DNA of 64,000 bases from Orobanche coerulescens. Lineage: Eukaryota > Streptophyta > Magnoliopsida > Lamiales > Orobanchaceae. Where the stretch lies: contig CM065814.1 of the NCBI GenBank assembly GCA_033398695.1, positions 21,915,501 to 21,979,500 of the forward strand, given 5' to 3'. The first letter of the stretch is position 1. Every line of letters begins with the position of its first letter. Made by a program: the position numbers and the translations under genes. The notes under the pieces are model-generated. The model was not told the origin of the DNA and searched no databases. It saw only the letters and a list, made by a program, of their open reading frames with translations. Shown piece by piece: positions 1 to 13,200 of the stretch.

Positions 1-480
1 ATAGTAAATTACGAGATTGAGAAATCGGTGATAAGCTATGATGATGTTTAAATCTTATGAACATTTTGGAGTTAGATAATTTATAGTAAACGGAGACGTT
101 GTTATAGGTTGTTTAATCTACGTTTTAATGCATCTCGAGAGGGACTTTAGAATATTATTGTGATTATCATTTTGGAAACACACTTAGAACTTTTGGAACC
201 AATTCCGACTAAACTTAGTGATCAACGGAAACCGAGCCTTGGAATCTTTCTTTCTAAACTCTTGCAATTCTCCTTAATTCGGATATTTTCTTTTATTGTC
301 ATCATTTTATTTTATTTCGTTAACCATCCATTCAACTTTCGATCGTCTAGATAAAACCGGAATCATTATAATCTAGTACTCAACGCAATAGGAATATTTA
401 GTCTCTGTGGAATACGACCTTGCTCGCCGCTTTCTACATTTACTCCGTACACTTGCGGATTGTTTAAAAATATAGCGAAC
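1..480 (+). other. Unassigned leading segment, possible Gypsy non-coding remnant
   Basis: No credible gene is visible. Around 400-450 there is a 'ctgtggaatacgaccttgctcgccg'-like phrase (about 407-431) that resembles the non-coding part found before the 3' LTR of Athila/Tat-type Gypsy elements in other plants. This is recognition by style only; no LTR end or polypurine tract can be seen, and the segment may equally be the distal part of the Copia element that follows. The short 64-codon reading frame at 160-354 has no recognisable domain. Confidence 0.3.
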
Positions 481-699
481 AGCAACATATGTAAGTATAT
501 TCCATTATATCTCACATATTTCCCATTATGATCATTCCATCAATCAAGGGGATTTACAAGTTACATCATGTTCATAAATGTAAGTATGCTCATCAGTGGT
601 AGTACTTAACTGCTAGTTCCTCACACGCGTAGAATGATAGTTCTTAATCATGTACACTCATGGATTGATTCATGCAAAGCAATAATCTTGTCCTGATTC

Positions 700-1060
700 G
701 AGGAGGTAGCCAAAAGGGGTTTGCTTAGTCGATTTCCAAGGCATAAGCAATTCATACCAACACATACTTTGTGGTAGTTGCTTCGGCACCAGCATTTACT
801 TTAGCATTTGCCTTTTCGTAAGCAGCTTCCTTTGCCTGCTTGTAGGGAAAGAATAGTCCCAAGTCAATGGTTTCTTTTAAGTATCAGAAGATATTCTTGA
901 TACTATTCCATTGATGTTGCGTCGATGCTGAACTAAATCTAGTCAGCGAATTAACTGAGGAGTGATAGCAAGTCGTGTACATTGAGCTAAGTACAATAAT
1001 GCGCTATTGCACTCAAGTAGGGAATTTCAGCTCCCAAATCTCTTCGTCACATTTCTTTAG
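700..1060 (-). pseudogene. Copia RT/RNase H junction relic
   Basis: On the minus strand, about 975-1015 reads YLSAIAHYCT followed by a stop. This matches the conserved YLSAIGALMYL region that links reverse transcriptase to RNase H in plant Copia polyproteins. Surrounding frames are broken. Its position left of the RT active site is what the Copia order predicts for a minus-strand element. Confidence 0.5.
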
Positions 1061-1179
1061 ACGAAATGGATCTTTCCTTTGCATCCAAATGTTCGACCTA
1101 TCATGGGGTGCTAGTTGGGTTTACCTTGTCCATGTTAAAGTGCCTGAGAAACTTCTGGACATAGGAAGACCGGTGGAAT

Positions 1180-1690
1180 GAATTCCACAAACTCAATGTC
1201 TATGTCAATGCCTCGACAGAACCGAGTTTTCCCAAGATCTTTCATCTCAAACTCAGATTTTCAGTATCCGGTGGTTTCACTTATTTCATCAAGACCGATT
1301 ATGTTCATGTCATCGGCATACATTGCGATGATTGTGAATCCAGAACTTATTTGTGAAGACGCATGGACACAATTCATTGTTCTTATATCCCTTCTCAGTC
1401 AAGTATTCACTTGGACGGTTATACCACATCCTTAAGGATTGCTTCAAAACCGTAAAGTTGAGCGTTTCAATCAAATTGCATACGCACTCTGTGGTCTAGA
1501 GCTACTTAATTTGGGTAATGAAATGCCACCGGGCACTTCCATATATATCTCCGTATCTAGATCCCCATAGAGATACGTAGTAACCACATCTATTAGCTGC
1601 ATTTCCAGTCCCTCGGAAATTACTACGCTAATCAAATAGCGGAACGTATACGTGGGAGTATATTTCCTCGTAATCAATTCCAGGGCATTG
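1180..1690 (-). pseudogene. Copia reverse transcriptase relic (RVT_2)
   Basis: The minus-strand frame 1471-1677 contains TFRYLISVVISEGLEMQ and DVVTTYLYGDLDTEIYMEVP, the hallmark of the Copia-type RT (RVT_2 family), which copies element RNA into DNA in cytoplasmic particles. Further left, 1309-1320 encodes YADD within GFTIIAMYADDMNIIG, equivalent to the catalytic YVDD box, and about 1205-1245 encodes KDLGKTRFC. These pieces lie in different frames, so the gene is frameshifted several times and cannot make an active enzyme. The strand and order agree with gag at 4.0-5.1 kb. Confidence 0.8.
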
Positions 1691-2439
1691 TGAGAAGCAT
1701 TACTTCATGAACCTTGTACATTAGGACTCTGCTATTTTCACTATGATTTACGACAAAGGTTCGGTTATGTCCTTCAGGCTTTACACTTGGTTAGGTTAGC
1801 ACTACCTACACCAAATACCTGTCTCTTTGTCGGAGAATCTAGTTCTACCTGGAATATTTTTCTTATAGGCCAATGTTAATTTCATCCAACTGAGCGAGGT
1901 TCGACATCATCGTACTTTATGATTCATGACATGTCATCAAAGTGGGTGGTTGATCAGGCCACACCCTCATAATTTCATCGAGATTCTTGATTTTCTGAAT
2001 CATATCTTCGGGGCGTCCCCCTCGTCATGATTCATGGACATAATAAAATCAAGCATGATCTCATGAAACGAGTTCATTGATGGTTAACATGTAATTTGTT
2101 CCATACTATACCTCTTACTTGGGTGAGTATTTAGTCGAACAATGTGGCTTCCACCCTTTCCTTCTCAGGGAGCCACGGCCTCAACCACACCTCCACCAAG
2201 TGCGGTTGCATCACCCGGTTCATTGGTGATGTGCCCCTTGGAGGGGATTTCTAACCTTATAGGCACATTTGCAGCTGTAATATGAGATCTTGTCACTTGA
2301 ACGATATCAGTAAATGCATCAGGCATCGAATCTGCTACATCCTGAAGATCGAGTGTTCTTTATGCTTGACGGTAACATTGTGAAGTTCGGGGATCATAAT
2401 GAGACAAAGTGGAGACACCATGACAATTCCTATCGTTCC

Positions 2440-2515
2440 CCAAGAAATTACATTTTCTCTCCTCCCTCTAACGACGGGAAGGTTGTCTCATTAAAGTGAC
2501 AATCCGCAAATCGTG
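2440..2515 (-). pseudogene. Copia integrase C-terminal relic
   Basis: Minus-strand bases 2462-2498 encode HFNETTFPSLEG. This corresponds to the CHFDE.VFP.LGG motif found after the integrase core of many plant Copia polyproteins. The same motif recurs as HFDEPVFPSLGG in the neighbouring Copia element at 10173-10209 and in its duplicate at 23688-23724. This shows that the two Copia elements belong to related lineages. Flanking sequence has no long open frame. Confidence 0.6.
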
Positions 2516-4036
2516 CGGTAAAGAGATCACTGTGAAGGTTCTAAATAGCGGATAAACGTCTGGAGATTCTTATCCAACGTAAATACTTAATCGTTTCTAA
2601 AGACCGATGCGTTGTGGGGTGCAGAAGGCACATATAATGCGTAACCAAATATGCGCAATTGGCACTCAAGTCCGTCTGGGTCCAAAATATAAAAATCAGG
2701 CTATCCAGTTACCAACTGGTACGCATAAAGTAATTGGTTAGCAAAAGGTCTAAGAATGAACGATTTAAGTAAAGTTGCGTGCAATATTGCATAATCCCAA
2801 GCAAATATATGCAAATTGGTGCGCATAACCAATGACATAATCACCATACATATTCTTTAGAAGGTGGTTTATGTGAGACCGTTTGCATATGCACATATGA
2901 CGAGATACTATTCATTGATCTCTATCATGCAATAAACATCAAGTACTTTTTGATGTGAACTCTCCAACATCATCGAGTCCTTTAGATGTGATAAGGGAGG
3001 TGAGCCCTTATAAGTTATCTTGGAAGTTTTGCAGCAGTTTGAGTGGATAGGAGAGCGACATGTGACCAACATGTCGGAGAATCCATCAAAACCATAAATA
3101 CATAAATGGTCCGCATATTAGGTGGATGGATCCACAAATATCTCCTTATATTCAGCGTAAGAATGGAATGTTTGCTTATGTTTCTTTAGCGTAGGAAGGT
3201 CTCGCTCCTACTTTGGCTAAAGAGCAGGCTTTGCAACACTAAGTGGTGGGCATTTGATATGCATCTGGTTCTTTGGATAACACGATTAACATCAACATTG
3301 TTCTTTATGTCGAGTTGTTGCCCATTTTCGCTCGAAAAGTAATGATGTACGTACAAGTTCTTTAGTATATGGATCATTATACTTCGACCAGGATGACTAG
3401 TCTATCGTGCCAAAGCTTGTATGAGTCTATGTCCCAAAGTACATTGTTGGTGACAACATAGGATTTTAAAAACCTAATAATAGTAAGGTACATCCACTAG
3501 ATCGACTCATCAGTTATTCTAAAATGCGTTTACGTCCACATTCATTAGAATTAATAAAAGAAACTCTATTCCATTCTCATAGTGGGTTTCAATATCGAAA
3601 CCATTGCTACGTATATTGTTGAAGCTAAGTAAGGTTCGAAGGGCTCTAGATGCATACAGAGCATCGGTAACATAGAAGACTGCCGTTTAGGCATCAAGAA
3701 TTGGGCATTACCTCGCCCTTTGATGAGTTGGGGGGACCCAATCATCGTAGTTACCGAGGTTTGTCAGGCAACTTATTCGATGAATAAAAGCATAATTCTA
3801 AGAACATTCAAGCTCTCCTAGATTCATTTCTTAGAAAAGAGTGAAATTTCGAACCACAAGCATTCAAGCAATATTCAGTACTTCGAAATAAAGCTAATAA
3901 TCTAACGTAAGCAATATTAATATCTTGTTCGTGAAACAACGTTGCATCACGCCATTATTGAAAAGAAAACACCAACACAGTCATCTTGAGGCAACTATAC
4001 CAAATGTAAACGAAAAAGTAAACATAATACTAAGAT

Positions 4037-5076
4037 TCAGTCTATAGACTGTGGCTCGTATGACTCAATTCGACGATTGGTGACTGTGAAATTGACATAG
4101 GGGGACTTGTCTAGATCATATTCTTTCATACAGTGAGTTCTCCTTTCTTTGGACTCTCTATATTTCTTGTAGTGAGATGCGACTTGCTTGCTTGCATGGC
4201 AGTTCTTGTACCATGTCCAGCATCTCCATAGTGATAGCACAGTTCATTGCTAACTTGAGCCTTAGAGGCGATAAGATGGGTAGGTGCTATTTGGTTCCCT
4301 TAGCTAGTAGAGCCGGGAGCACCAAGTCTTCGCATTACATTGGAAGAACCCCCACGTCCTTGACCACGAAGCCTATCATGTCCAGTCCCCTATTCATTGG
4401 GGTAGTTTCCATCCTTCACTTTGCCATAATTAGCCTTGGGATTTTTCTTTGTCTCAAACGACCTGGCATTATTGCTCACTAACACTTCGTTATGCCTCTC
4501 AGCTACTTGTAGTAGGTTGATTAGCTTACTGAAGGTAGTGATGCGTTTATTATCATACTCCAGCCTATACTGGTTCGTTAGTATATGAGCGGAAGTAGGG
4601 AAGGTGGAAAAAGCTTTATGGATCATGTCATCTTCTGTGATGTCCTTCCCACAGAAATTTAGGCGTGCCTTGAGGCGGAGAATATCTTTGTTGAAATCGT
4701 TGATCCGTTTATATTCAAGCAAGCGTATTTCATTCCACTGCACGGTCAACTCTGGGAGCAAAGTGTCGTGAATGTTCCCAAATTAGCCCTTACGGGCATC
4801 CCACAGTTCTTTAGAGAATTTCAACCGTAGATATTCCTATCTCAGGCTGGGTTCGATGTGTCACCTAAGGAATATAAGTGCACTCGCTTTGATCTTATCA
4901 GACGGTACTTGGTCTGTGGTGTTAAGGAGCGTACCACTATATTCTTCAGTGATAAATGTGGTCTCGACGTAGGAGACCCATCTATGGTACTCAAGCTCTT
5001 TTGAGTCCAATATATCAAATTTGGAACGAGTTGGATCAGCTATCTTAATACAAGAAAAATGAAAATGATTTTTCAC
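4037..5076 (-). pseudogene. Copia gag relic (UBN2-type capsid plus zinc knuckle)
   Basis: Gag forms the virus-like particle. Three broken minus-strand frames make up this relic. The N-terminal piece (4861-5076, 71 codons) contains LDSKELEYHRWVSYVE. The capsid piece (4390-4761, 123 codons) contains QWNEIRLLEYKRINDFN and the leucine-rich stretch LINLLQVAERHNEVL, typical of UBN2/retrotran_gag. The third piece (4037-4240) keeps part of a CCHC zinc knuckle, WYKNCHASKQVASHYKKY. The frames are not contiguous, so at least two frameshifts or stops separate them. It lies between the leader with the RPL8 fragment on the right and the integrase/RT relics on the left, as expected for a minus-strand element. 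Confidence 0.75.
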
Positions 5077-5089
5077 AGTATATCATGAG

Positions 5090-5610
5090 TACTTTCCATG
5101 ATCAAATTTTCAATAATGGGAGCATTATTATTTTTCGGAACCAAGATATGGTCAAAACTACTTTCGATGCTATTGAGGATTACCAATGAAATTACTTTAT
5201 CATGGTTCGAGTTGAATTTAGGCAGTAGATATAAATCCTCTAAAGTCTACTAAAATGAAGCCTAATTGCATGTCATATCTATATATGCATGCAAATATAT
5301 GTATATTTATAGATATAATAACATAGCCCTATGAATATATCTATACACGTATAAATGCAGTCAAAGAGGTGTTTTATGCCGCAATAATTATTAATTTAAG
5401 GTGAATTTATTTTAATTGAAGTTGCTTTAAGCAATTCGTTTTAATTTAATTAAAGTTATTAATGCATCATGCTTTAATTGGTTTAATTAAGCATAAATAA
5501 TTTATGAAATATAAATATGCATTTAAAATAATTAAAGCGTGTAAAATCGCACACTTTGCAAATAGTAAGGTTATTCGGATTGTGTACCTTACCGGAAAGA
5601 TACGATTCTT
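5090..5610. other. AT-rich gap between gag relic and RPL8 fragment
   Basis: No coding signal. It contains repeated ttaatt/aatttaa runs (5380-5540) and would be the non-coding leader just upstream of gag if the RPL8 fragment lies inside the Copia element. Confidence 0.5.
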
Positions 5611-5752
5611 TCCTAAGGCATACCGTCGATTTGTTTGAATGAAAATATATTCTTCATATTCATTCGCTTGAATCGTCGGTGAACTTTTTCTCTCTCTTTT
5701 TTTTTTCTGTCTGGTGATTCGAGTCGTGGCCCATGTAGGACCGCATAGCTCA

Positions 5753-6276
<524 letters not shown>

Positions 6277-6512
6277 GCGGTGGTTCCGGTCGAAGGGGGG
6301 TAGTTGCGTCCGGGGGTGGCGGCTAGGGTTTTGGCACCCGACTTTTCATTTTTTTTGGAATTTTGCAGAAAATTCGGTCGGAGAAGGGGGGATCTGGCCG
6401 TTGAACGGGGTGACGGCAGCGATCGGAATTAGGGTTTCTAGGGAAGATCCGATTTTTTTTTTTTTTTAGATTTTCAGAAAAATCGGGATGCACTTTTTCT
6501 TGCTCAGTTGGG
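6277..6512 (-). other. GC-rich Copia leader
   Basis: This is the untranslated leader between the primer-binding-like site and the RPL8 fragment. It contains a poly-T run (6452-6467 on plus) and 'aaaccctaattccgatcgctg'-type sequence on minus. The same sequence recurs at 19782-20019 as the start of the second duplication unit. No coding signal. Confidence 0.55.
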
Positions 6513-6530
6513 AGCTACGTGCTGATAACG
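6513..6530 (-). promoter_or_regulatory. Primer-binding-like site next to Copia 5' LTR
   Basis: Minus strand CGTTATCAGCACGTAGC abuts the LTR. The same CGTTATCAGCACGTA abuts the LTR of the other Copia element at 14715-14731. It is not the common TGGTATCAGAGC initiator-Met site. Conservation at the same place in two elements supports a primer-binding role; the matching tRNA is not identified. Confidence 0.5.
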
Positions 6531-6707
6531 TGTTGAAGGGAAAATAACCAAGACAGAAAGTAGGGCAAAAGATTGTTGTTGTTGTTGTATTATTCCATCA
6601 ATCAGATCCCTTTAAATAGGGTGAAGTACATACAAACAGGCCTCAGCCAAATCCTATCTAGGAAAGCGTATTATGACTTGAATGTAACGAGTATTATTTC
6701 GTTAACA
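6531..6707 (-). repeat. Copia LTR (177 bp), unit 1 copy
   Basis: Reads TGTTGAAGGG...CGTTAACA on the plus strand, with short inverted ends. The duplicate at 20038-20219 ends CCTTTAACA, an even better inverted match to TGTTGAAGG. A (GTT)n run lies near 6571. The last 40 bases (6667-6702) differ strongly from the duplicate while the rest is nearly identical. Confidence 0.7.
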
Positions 6708-7804
6708 ATACCAAATTTATACATAAAAATAAGCTATTTTCCCCAAATCAAAATCTATAAAACACTAATCAAATATAATCATCTCTGACTAAACCAAATT
6801 CATTCAATTGACCTAATAATCACTAACTATTTATAAACAACTATTTATTAATCGATCAAAGTCATATATAATAATAATTAAAAAAAACGAAACCTATAGA
6901 TACAGAATCTATATGTAAATCCATATATAAAACATAGTCGAAAAATAAACAATTTTACAACTAAAAACGCGGCTCGTGAAAATTAGGAATCTATAATTTA
7001 AGCAAATAAAGATGAAATATCTAATTATACATATACATAATATATTTATTGAGATCCGATATTTGCCATAGGAGATAGAGGGTGAGAGAGTACAGATTTG
7101 AAAATTGGAAAAGTAGAGAGTGGCGGCGAGAGTAATAATATTTTTTAGGATATGGTGAATAACTATTTGATTAAGCGGTGGTGTCCGTGCAACTGTTCTT
7201 CTTCGCCTTCGTCGTGGGAAGACACCGTTGGCAAGGCTTCTTGCTCGTGGCTCGTCGGCTGTTTTCGTCTTGGTGGAGATGAGGCTAGGTGTTAACTAAA
7301 TATCTTAAGAAAATTTGTTCCTTTATATAAAATTAATTTAATCCTTTATTTTTTACCAATTTAATCAATTAACCTTTTTTTCTATCAATTTAATTAAATA
7401 ATAGCAAAAAAATCTCTTCAAAATTAATAATAACACTTTATTTTATCAAACAATTAATATTAACCCTTTTTTTTCCAATAAATATCAAAACATATTTTTT
7501 CTTCATGCCCCTAACTAAATTTTTTTTCATCATTTGACTAAACAAAATTTCTAAAAATTAATAATAACCTCTTATTTTTTTAGATAATATAACTTCTTTT
7601 TCTTTCAATAAATATCAAAATATACTCACGCTTAATTTGAATTTTTTTTAAAAAAATTCAATATAAATATGTAACTAACCAAAAAATGATATTCATATTC
7701 ATACGATACAAGGATACAAAATATATATACTAAAAAAATAAAAAATAATAATCCTTTTTATTTCAATAACTATCAAAACAAATTTATTTTTTTCGAATAA
7801 ACAC
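6708..7804. other. AT-rich intergenic spacer, unit 1
   Basis: No coding signal on either strand. Between 7075 and 7290 there is a less AT-rich patch (gcggtggtgtccgtgcaac..., cttcgtcgtgggaag...) that could be an old gene or TE remnant, but I cannot name it. The rest is runs of A and T. Repeated in unit 2 at 20220-21319. Confidence 0.6.
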
Positions 7805-7809
7805 AAAGG

Positions 7810-8046
7810 TGTTTCAGGAGAAAGTAAAAAGACTGTAAATAGAGTCAATCAATTGCATTCATAACATTGATAGAGGGGCCTTTATATAGGCATTCTGATG
7901 AGAGTCGCCCATACATGTGATTCCTGAGATAAGGTAAGACATCTAATAGGATCTTACTACCTCTAGAAGGATCTAGAACCTTCCATCTATGTATCTACAA
8001 TCAGTATTAGGTAAGACACATCACGGGAATAATAATTCCCGGAACA
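7810..8046 (-). repeat. Copia LTR, 3' copy, unit 1 (237 bp)
   Basis: Begins TGTTTCAGGAG and ends TTCCCGGAACA on the plus strand. About 45 bases around 7893-7935 differ from the other three LTR copies in the window (14732-14968, 21325-21561, 28239-28475), while both flanks match the left LTR of unit 2. Confidence 0.93.
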
Positions 8047-8057
8047 CTCCCCCTGTG
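8047..8057 (-). promoter_or_regulatory. Polypurine tract of Copia element, unit 1
   Basis: On the minus strand the bases next to the 3' LTR read CACAGGGGGAG, the purine-rich primer for plus-strand DNA synthesis. This fixes the element's orientation. The equivalent in unit 2 is 21562-21572. Confidence 0.75.
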
Positions 8058-9458
8058 TCGAGCACTAATACAACAATGGTGCAAAAGATGTTGCCTTCGT
8101 AAAAACCTATTCCAAGCCAAAACAAAACCTCATGGGAAAAACAAAGGCTTGATGAGGAAAAGATTGCAACGCACCAATATAACATGTCATGTATACTCCC
8201 CCTGATGTATACATAATGACTCCCCTTGATGAGTACCTCAAATCATGGGAGTCGGATGCCAAGTTGCCCTCACAACTATACCAAGGAAAAACCCAGTGGG
8301 AAAAATACCTTTTGGTCTAAGTTGAACAGAAGTACAACGCATTATTGTATGGATGTTCTCATAGGTCGCCTCGTTAAAAACCTTACCAAGTGAAAACCCA
8401 ATGGGAAAAACAAACCTTGGTCTAAGGACAAAAAGAGCGCGACACATCCAAAGTGCAGAGTCGCTAGAGACTTATCCGAAAATCAAGTTTTCTAAAGTCT
8501 TGACCTCTATGCACTAAATTAGTCATAACTTCTTCGATTCAATAGGTATCAACGAAACTGTAAGAACTTATGAAAACTAGACACCCATAGCTTTTCATTC
8601 ACATACAGTACGTAACCTAGATCGACCTGAGCAGATCACAAAGCTCTATCGAAGTTGACTCAGCAAATTACCGGACATATCAGGTCCTACTTTGCAACAA
8701 TAGTCATATGTCACTCAACATGATGGATGTGATCAAATGGTTGGTTTCCTTGGAAAGTAGACACAAACCTTTCCAATGGCACCAATTTCACCATTTTCCA
8801 TCAAGTGAGCTGCCCTGTAGGTCATATGGGAGATAGACCAACACATTCTGGGCAGATTCGGGTATCAATTTTCAAGTGTCCTTTTTATCGAGACAGAGCG
8901 AGCTTCAAGCTTCTTGTCAATCACAGACATTGCGTGAGCGCATCCTAGGCCATCATCACAGTGGCTTTACCGGATTATTACGAATGAGTACATCGAGTCA
9001 AACATGAGTACATAATACCGTACTTTTCTCTTAAGACTGCATCATCACTTAAGTGAGCCAAGTCTTATGATGACTTCGACTAATTATTGGGAATCATATA
9101 GGCATTACTTTATCGTCTCTTAGGGAAACCGTCCCTTAAATTGCCTTAAACCGATTGATGAATACGCATCATCAAGTGTCCCAAGATCCTTTCATTCTTA
9201 ACTTTGGATTTAGCGGAATCTCTTAGTCTCACAAGAGTACATCACTATAAACCCTTAGTTTCACACGCAAAAGCTTCATATATCTTCCAAATCAAGTATA
9301 TACTTAGTATGCGTTCCCGACAATCACTTGTCGACGCGCTCCGTGGTCAGGAGCCACTTGATTTGAGTCTGATCCACCACGAGATCCTTTTTATCACTTA
9401 AATTAGTTCCCCACTAAGATAAGATTTAACCACAAACTGCACGTCAGTTTTTGGGAAA

Positions 9459-9570
9459 CTATCTAACTGAAAAGATAGTGGATGCTATAACATCCATTAC
9501 GATAGCACAACTAAGTTTCGTGTCATCGTAGTCGATTCCAGTGCGTTCATGAGAAACCTCGCGCCATGAG
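9459..9570 (-). pseudogene. Copia RT start relic, unit 1
   Basis: The minus-strand frame includes GIDYDDTKLSCAIVMDVI, a decayed form of the PGIDYEETYSPV...DAIT motif at the beginning of the Copia-type reverse transcriptase. No catalytic YVDD box survives in frame. The duplicate lies at 22974-23085. Confidence 0.5.
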
Positions 9571-10149
9571 GTGAGTTTAACTCTTTTTCTCACTCGTTTT
9601 AACAAAGTATACGGATAGATCTTATCTTTGGAGTGTCGGTACCACTTCAACAAAGGGCTATCACTTTGTTTATACTGAAATCGCATATGTTTCCATTTTA
9701 GGCCAAGGCTACAACGTTGTAGATTTTCAACGAAGTATGGTTCGATTAAACTCACATTCCACGTCCTCATGTACCGGCTTTATTCATAGAGTACTCTTTA
9801 TGGATTGGCATTCATTGAGGCGTCCCCCAATGATGACTATAATCCAGAATCACATGAGACGGATGAGTTCATTTGATCATATGATCAAGTTTCATGTACC
9901 AAACTCGCATACATTCTTAGCGATAGTATTTATCGAACCAAGTGGCATCCCAATACTCTATGAGATCCACGGCCTAGTAACACCATCTACCATAATTTGT
10001 GGTGTTACCATATCACCATTTATAGATGACGAACGTCCATGACCGGACACGATCCTTGCAGACATGTTTGCAACATGTATTTAATATCGTCACTTTAGGG
10101 AACTTGGTGAGGCACAGTAGGGACAAACTACGACAATTCCAAGTCGTTC

Positions 10150-10230
10150 TACTCGAACATGATCGTTCGCATCTCCCCCTAACGACGGGAAGACTGGCTC
10201 ATCAAAGTGACTTACGAGATCGTCTGCCAA
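10150..10230 (-). pseudogene. Copia integrase relic, unit 1
   Basis: 10173-10209 on the minus strand encodes HFDEPVFPSLGG, matching a conserved motif downstream of the Copia integrase core. The duplicate is at 23688-23724, and a related version lies in the leftmost Copia element at 2462-2498. Confidence 0.6.
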
Positions 10231-10259
10231 GGTACATTTTAAGCGGACTATGAGTGAAA

Positions 10260-13200
10260 GCGCATGTCATATTCATCATTTATAATCCATCATAATGCGT
10301 TGTGGTGACACACTTTTGGCACATGAACATGTGGACGATAAAGGTTTTCAGTGTTAACACAATCCAGTTAACAAAATACATACTGTTACACTCGTAACTA
10401 AGCATTTGAATGATGATAGGTATAGGTGAATATGACATGTTGACATATGCTACATAGCCGTCGCTACTGGTCTTGAGAATTCAACAAAACCGCCACCATG
10501 CACCACCGGGATCGAACATAAAGAAACGATTGAACCGATGATAGGCCGTTGGTTTTATCGAACCTCTAATGCTTTCTTGAAGAGTTCACTCCCTTCACCA
10601 GCCCCAAACACCTCAAAATTTCGTGAGCATGTATAAACGGGTGTTTAGGATTCCCAAACCATCAACCTTGTGGTAAGAAAACCGATCGAAATGACATCGA
10701 ACTGGTTAATAGGACGGCTGGTGGTATGTGAAAACTTCATTTAAGTGGTTCACCTCCTTCCAAGTCTCCAAATGGCGCCAAAATTTGTGAGAAGGTAGCC
10801 TTGGATGTTAGGGAGTACTCGTTAAAATTTCACTTTAAGACTTGGTCTAAAAAGTGGGTGAACCGACCTTTACAATGACTGGTCCGCAAGTTGGACAACC
10901 ATAACTCAGGTTTCATCAACTTATCAATCTTTGTCAAAGGAACAACATAACATATAAATGTTATTACTTGAGTACGACCATTTGTGAACACCATCATAGC
11001 ATCATAAGCCACCCAGGCTAATACTTATGATCATGTATGTATAAGGACTCAGTGAAAAGGGAGGACTCAGCACCATGCTTATGCGAGTCGCTACATTATT
11101 CTCTTTAGCATAGGAGGGTGTCATCTCCTAATCGTGCCAAAGAATAGGCTTAAATCAATGAACATGGCTAAGAAGGATCATTGGGGGGTCTTTGGCGTCA
11201 CACATGCTTATGAAAACAAGACGCGGATGACATAAATATCATCATCGGTCATGAGCCCTGCTCACGACTCCACCAACGTACTTTGGTGTCTTTGATCCAA
11301 CTAGTTTCTTTGTTCAAAGAAAATGATGTCCATGACAATACCGTGGTATATGGATCATCAAATTGTCCAAATTCCGTACTATTAAAGCCTAAATGTGTCA
11401 ATGTCCCAATACATCTTCTGGTTACACAAAACGATGCAAGCCGGACCATATTGACTCATGAATATTTTTCCTTTCACATATTCAATACAAGTGATGCATA
11501 AGATTTTATTTCTCACAAATCATAATGAGATGCTATGAGTGACACACTTTGGCATAGATATCATCGAGTCATAACATGGTTCAATTGTTACGGAACATAT
11601 GTGACTAGAAAACGTCATTCGACATTCAACAACTTGAGCATCATACCGCTCATTGATTGTGATGACCTACTCATCATAGTCACAATGGATTTATAAACCG
11701 AAATCCAAAAATATCATGTTCCTTGAAAATAGCTTAATACGCACTCAATTTCGCTTGCAAAATTTTACAATCATGAGCATAGCGAGTACTCTAACAACAT
11801 AAAGATTTTATACTTGATAAGATCAAAATGATCTATCATATTGAGTGCATAACATGGCAAGGTTATATGCCTAAGGGGCAAAATTATGACACAAGCATGG
11901 TGTAACACTACCATGCACACGCTCGACCTTCTTATAAGGGTGTGTATTTTGGGCTTCCCCAAGGAAACTGTTTTTCAACATTTGAAAGATGAGTGTTTAG
12001 CGTATAACGCATACCAAAAACTGTATCATCTGTGGCAAATTCGGCAAAAAAAAGAGGTTGAAAAATATGTGTCATAAGACCACTTGCAAATTTAAGATGG
12101 GAACCAAGTTGGTTGGGACAAAAGTTAGCACAATCGCTGGAAAATAAAATTCCGCGCAGCTTGACCTTTGTTCACTAAAATAGCGATAACTCCCTTGTTA
12201 GAAAGGCTATGGACGAACGGTCAGATGTTGTGGAAACTAGACTTCCGTATATTTCTATCCATATATTGTGCACCACACGGATCATTAAACTCAGATCACA
12301 GTGCATGTTTTAATTGGCTGCTTTAGTATTTCCCAAGTTTAGTGAGAAAACAAGGTTGAGACCATATCCAATGGCATAATTGTTGATGCAAAAACATGGC
12401 AATGACAGCCATAGGCGCGTTTAAACGCAGCTGGGTGTTCGATTTCTTATCTCGACTAATGATCCTTTCGGTAACTCCAACTTAGTAGACTTGCAGAGAA
12501 AGTAGGAATGTCGGTACAGCTAAGGCTGTTTAAAAACCACTGATTCTGTTTGAACTTTCAAAGCATAAACAAATACCAAGGAGGATGCGCCTAGTCATGA
12601 TCAAAAGTGTAGATAAAATCTACCAAAGTGCATCAAATCAACCAAGTATTTTAATTCTCAATTTGCAAGTATACGTCATAATAGCCATGTTATATGGATG
12701 CAACGCGGTGCATCATAATTAAGCATTTTGAACCATGAGACATAATGAATATACCATAACCAACTCGTCTTGACCATCCAATGAGATCGACTAGACATAG
12801 TCAAATGTATAAAGCACATGCCTTTACAAATACTCGGAAAAGTATTCGGACCTATAGTCATACGAACTATAATTGAGGTCAACGAATTCATGTATTTACC
12901 GCAATATGCCATTGCCTTACATGTTAAAATTCATGAGAATTACTCGTACATTCTTCCATATATCATATTGCAAGGAGACGATACATGTCTACACCCACAT
13001 GCAATATTTTATTTTAATAAGATGAAAGATGGAGTTTTCCAAGTATGGGATTGGGTCAAGACCAACGTGGTGGTCGCTCAATTCAACGTGACAATTCCGT
13101 CACAAATCGATTTTAACCACGACATATCCGTCGCAATCGATGTTTGTCCCATTTGTACGTCACAAATCCATGATTGATCATGAACGAGTCATAACTTTAC

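Noticed and set aside
4177..4482. 101-codon plus-strand frame
   Set aside because: Antisense to the Copia gag relic.
8238..8447. 69-codon minus-strand frame in the Copia 3' region
   Set aside because: It lies in the known repeat-rich non-coding stretch next to the 3' LTR (repeated 'aaaacccaatgggaaaaa' phrases) and has no domain.
12818..13177. 119-codon plus-strand frame, repeated at 26328-26687
   Set aside because: It lies inside a minus-strand Copia element, opposite in direction, and has no recognisable motif. Its identity in both units only reflects the block duplication.
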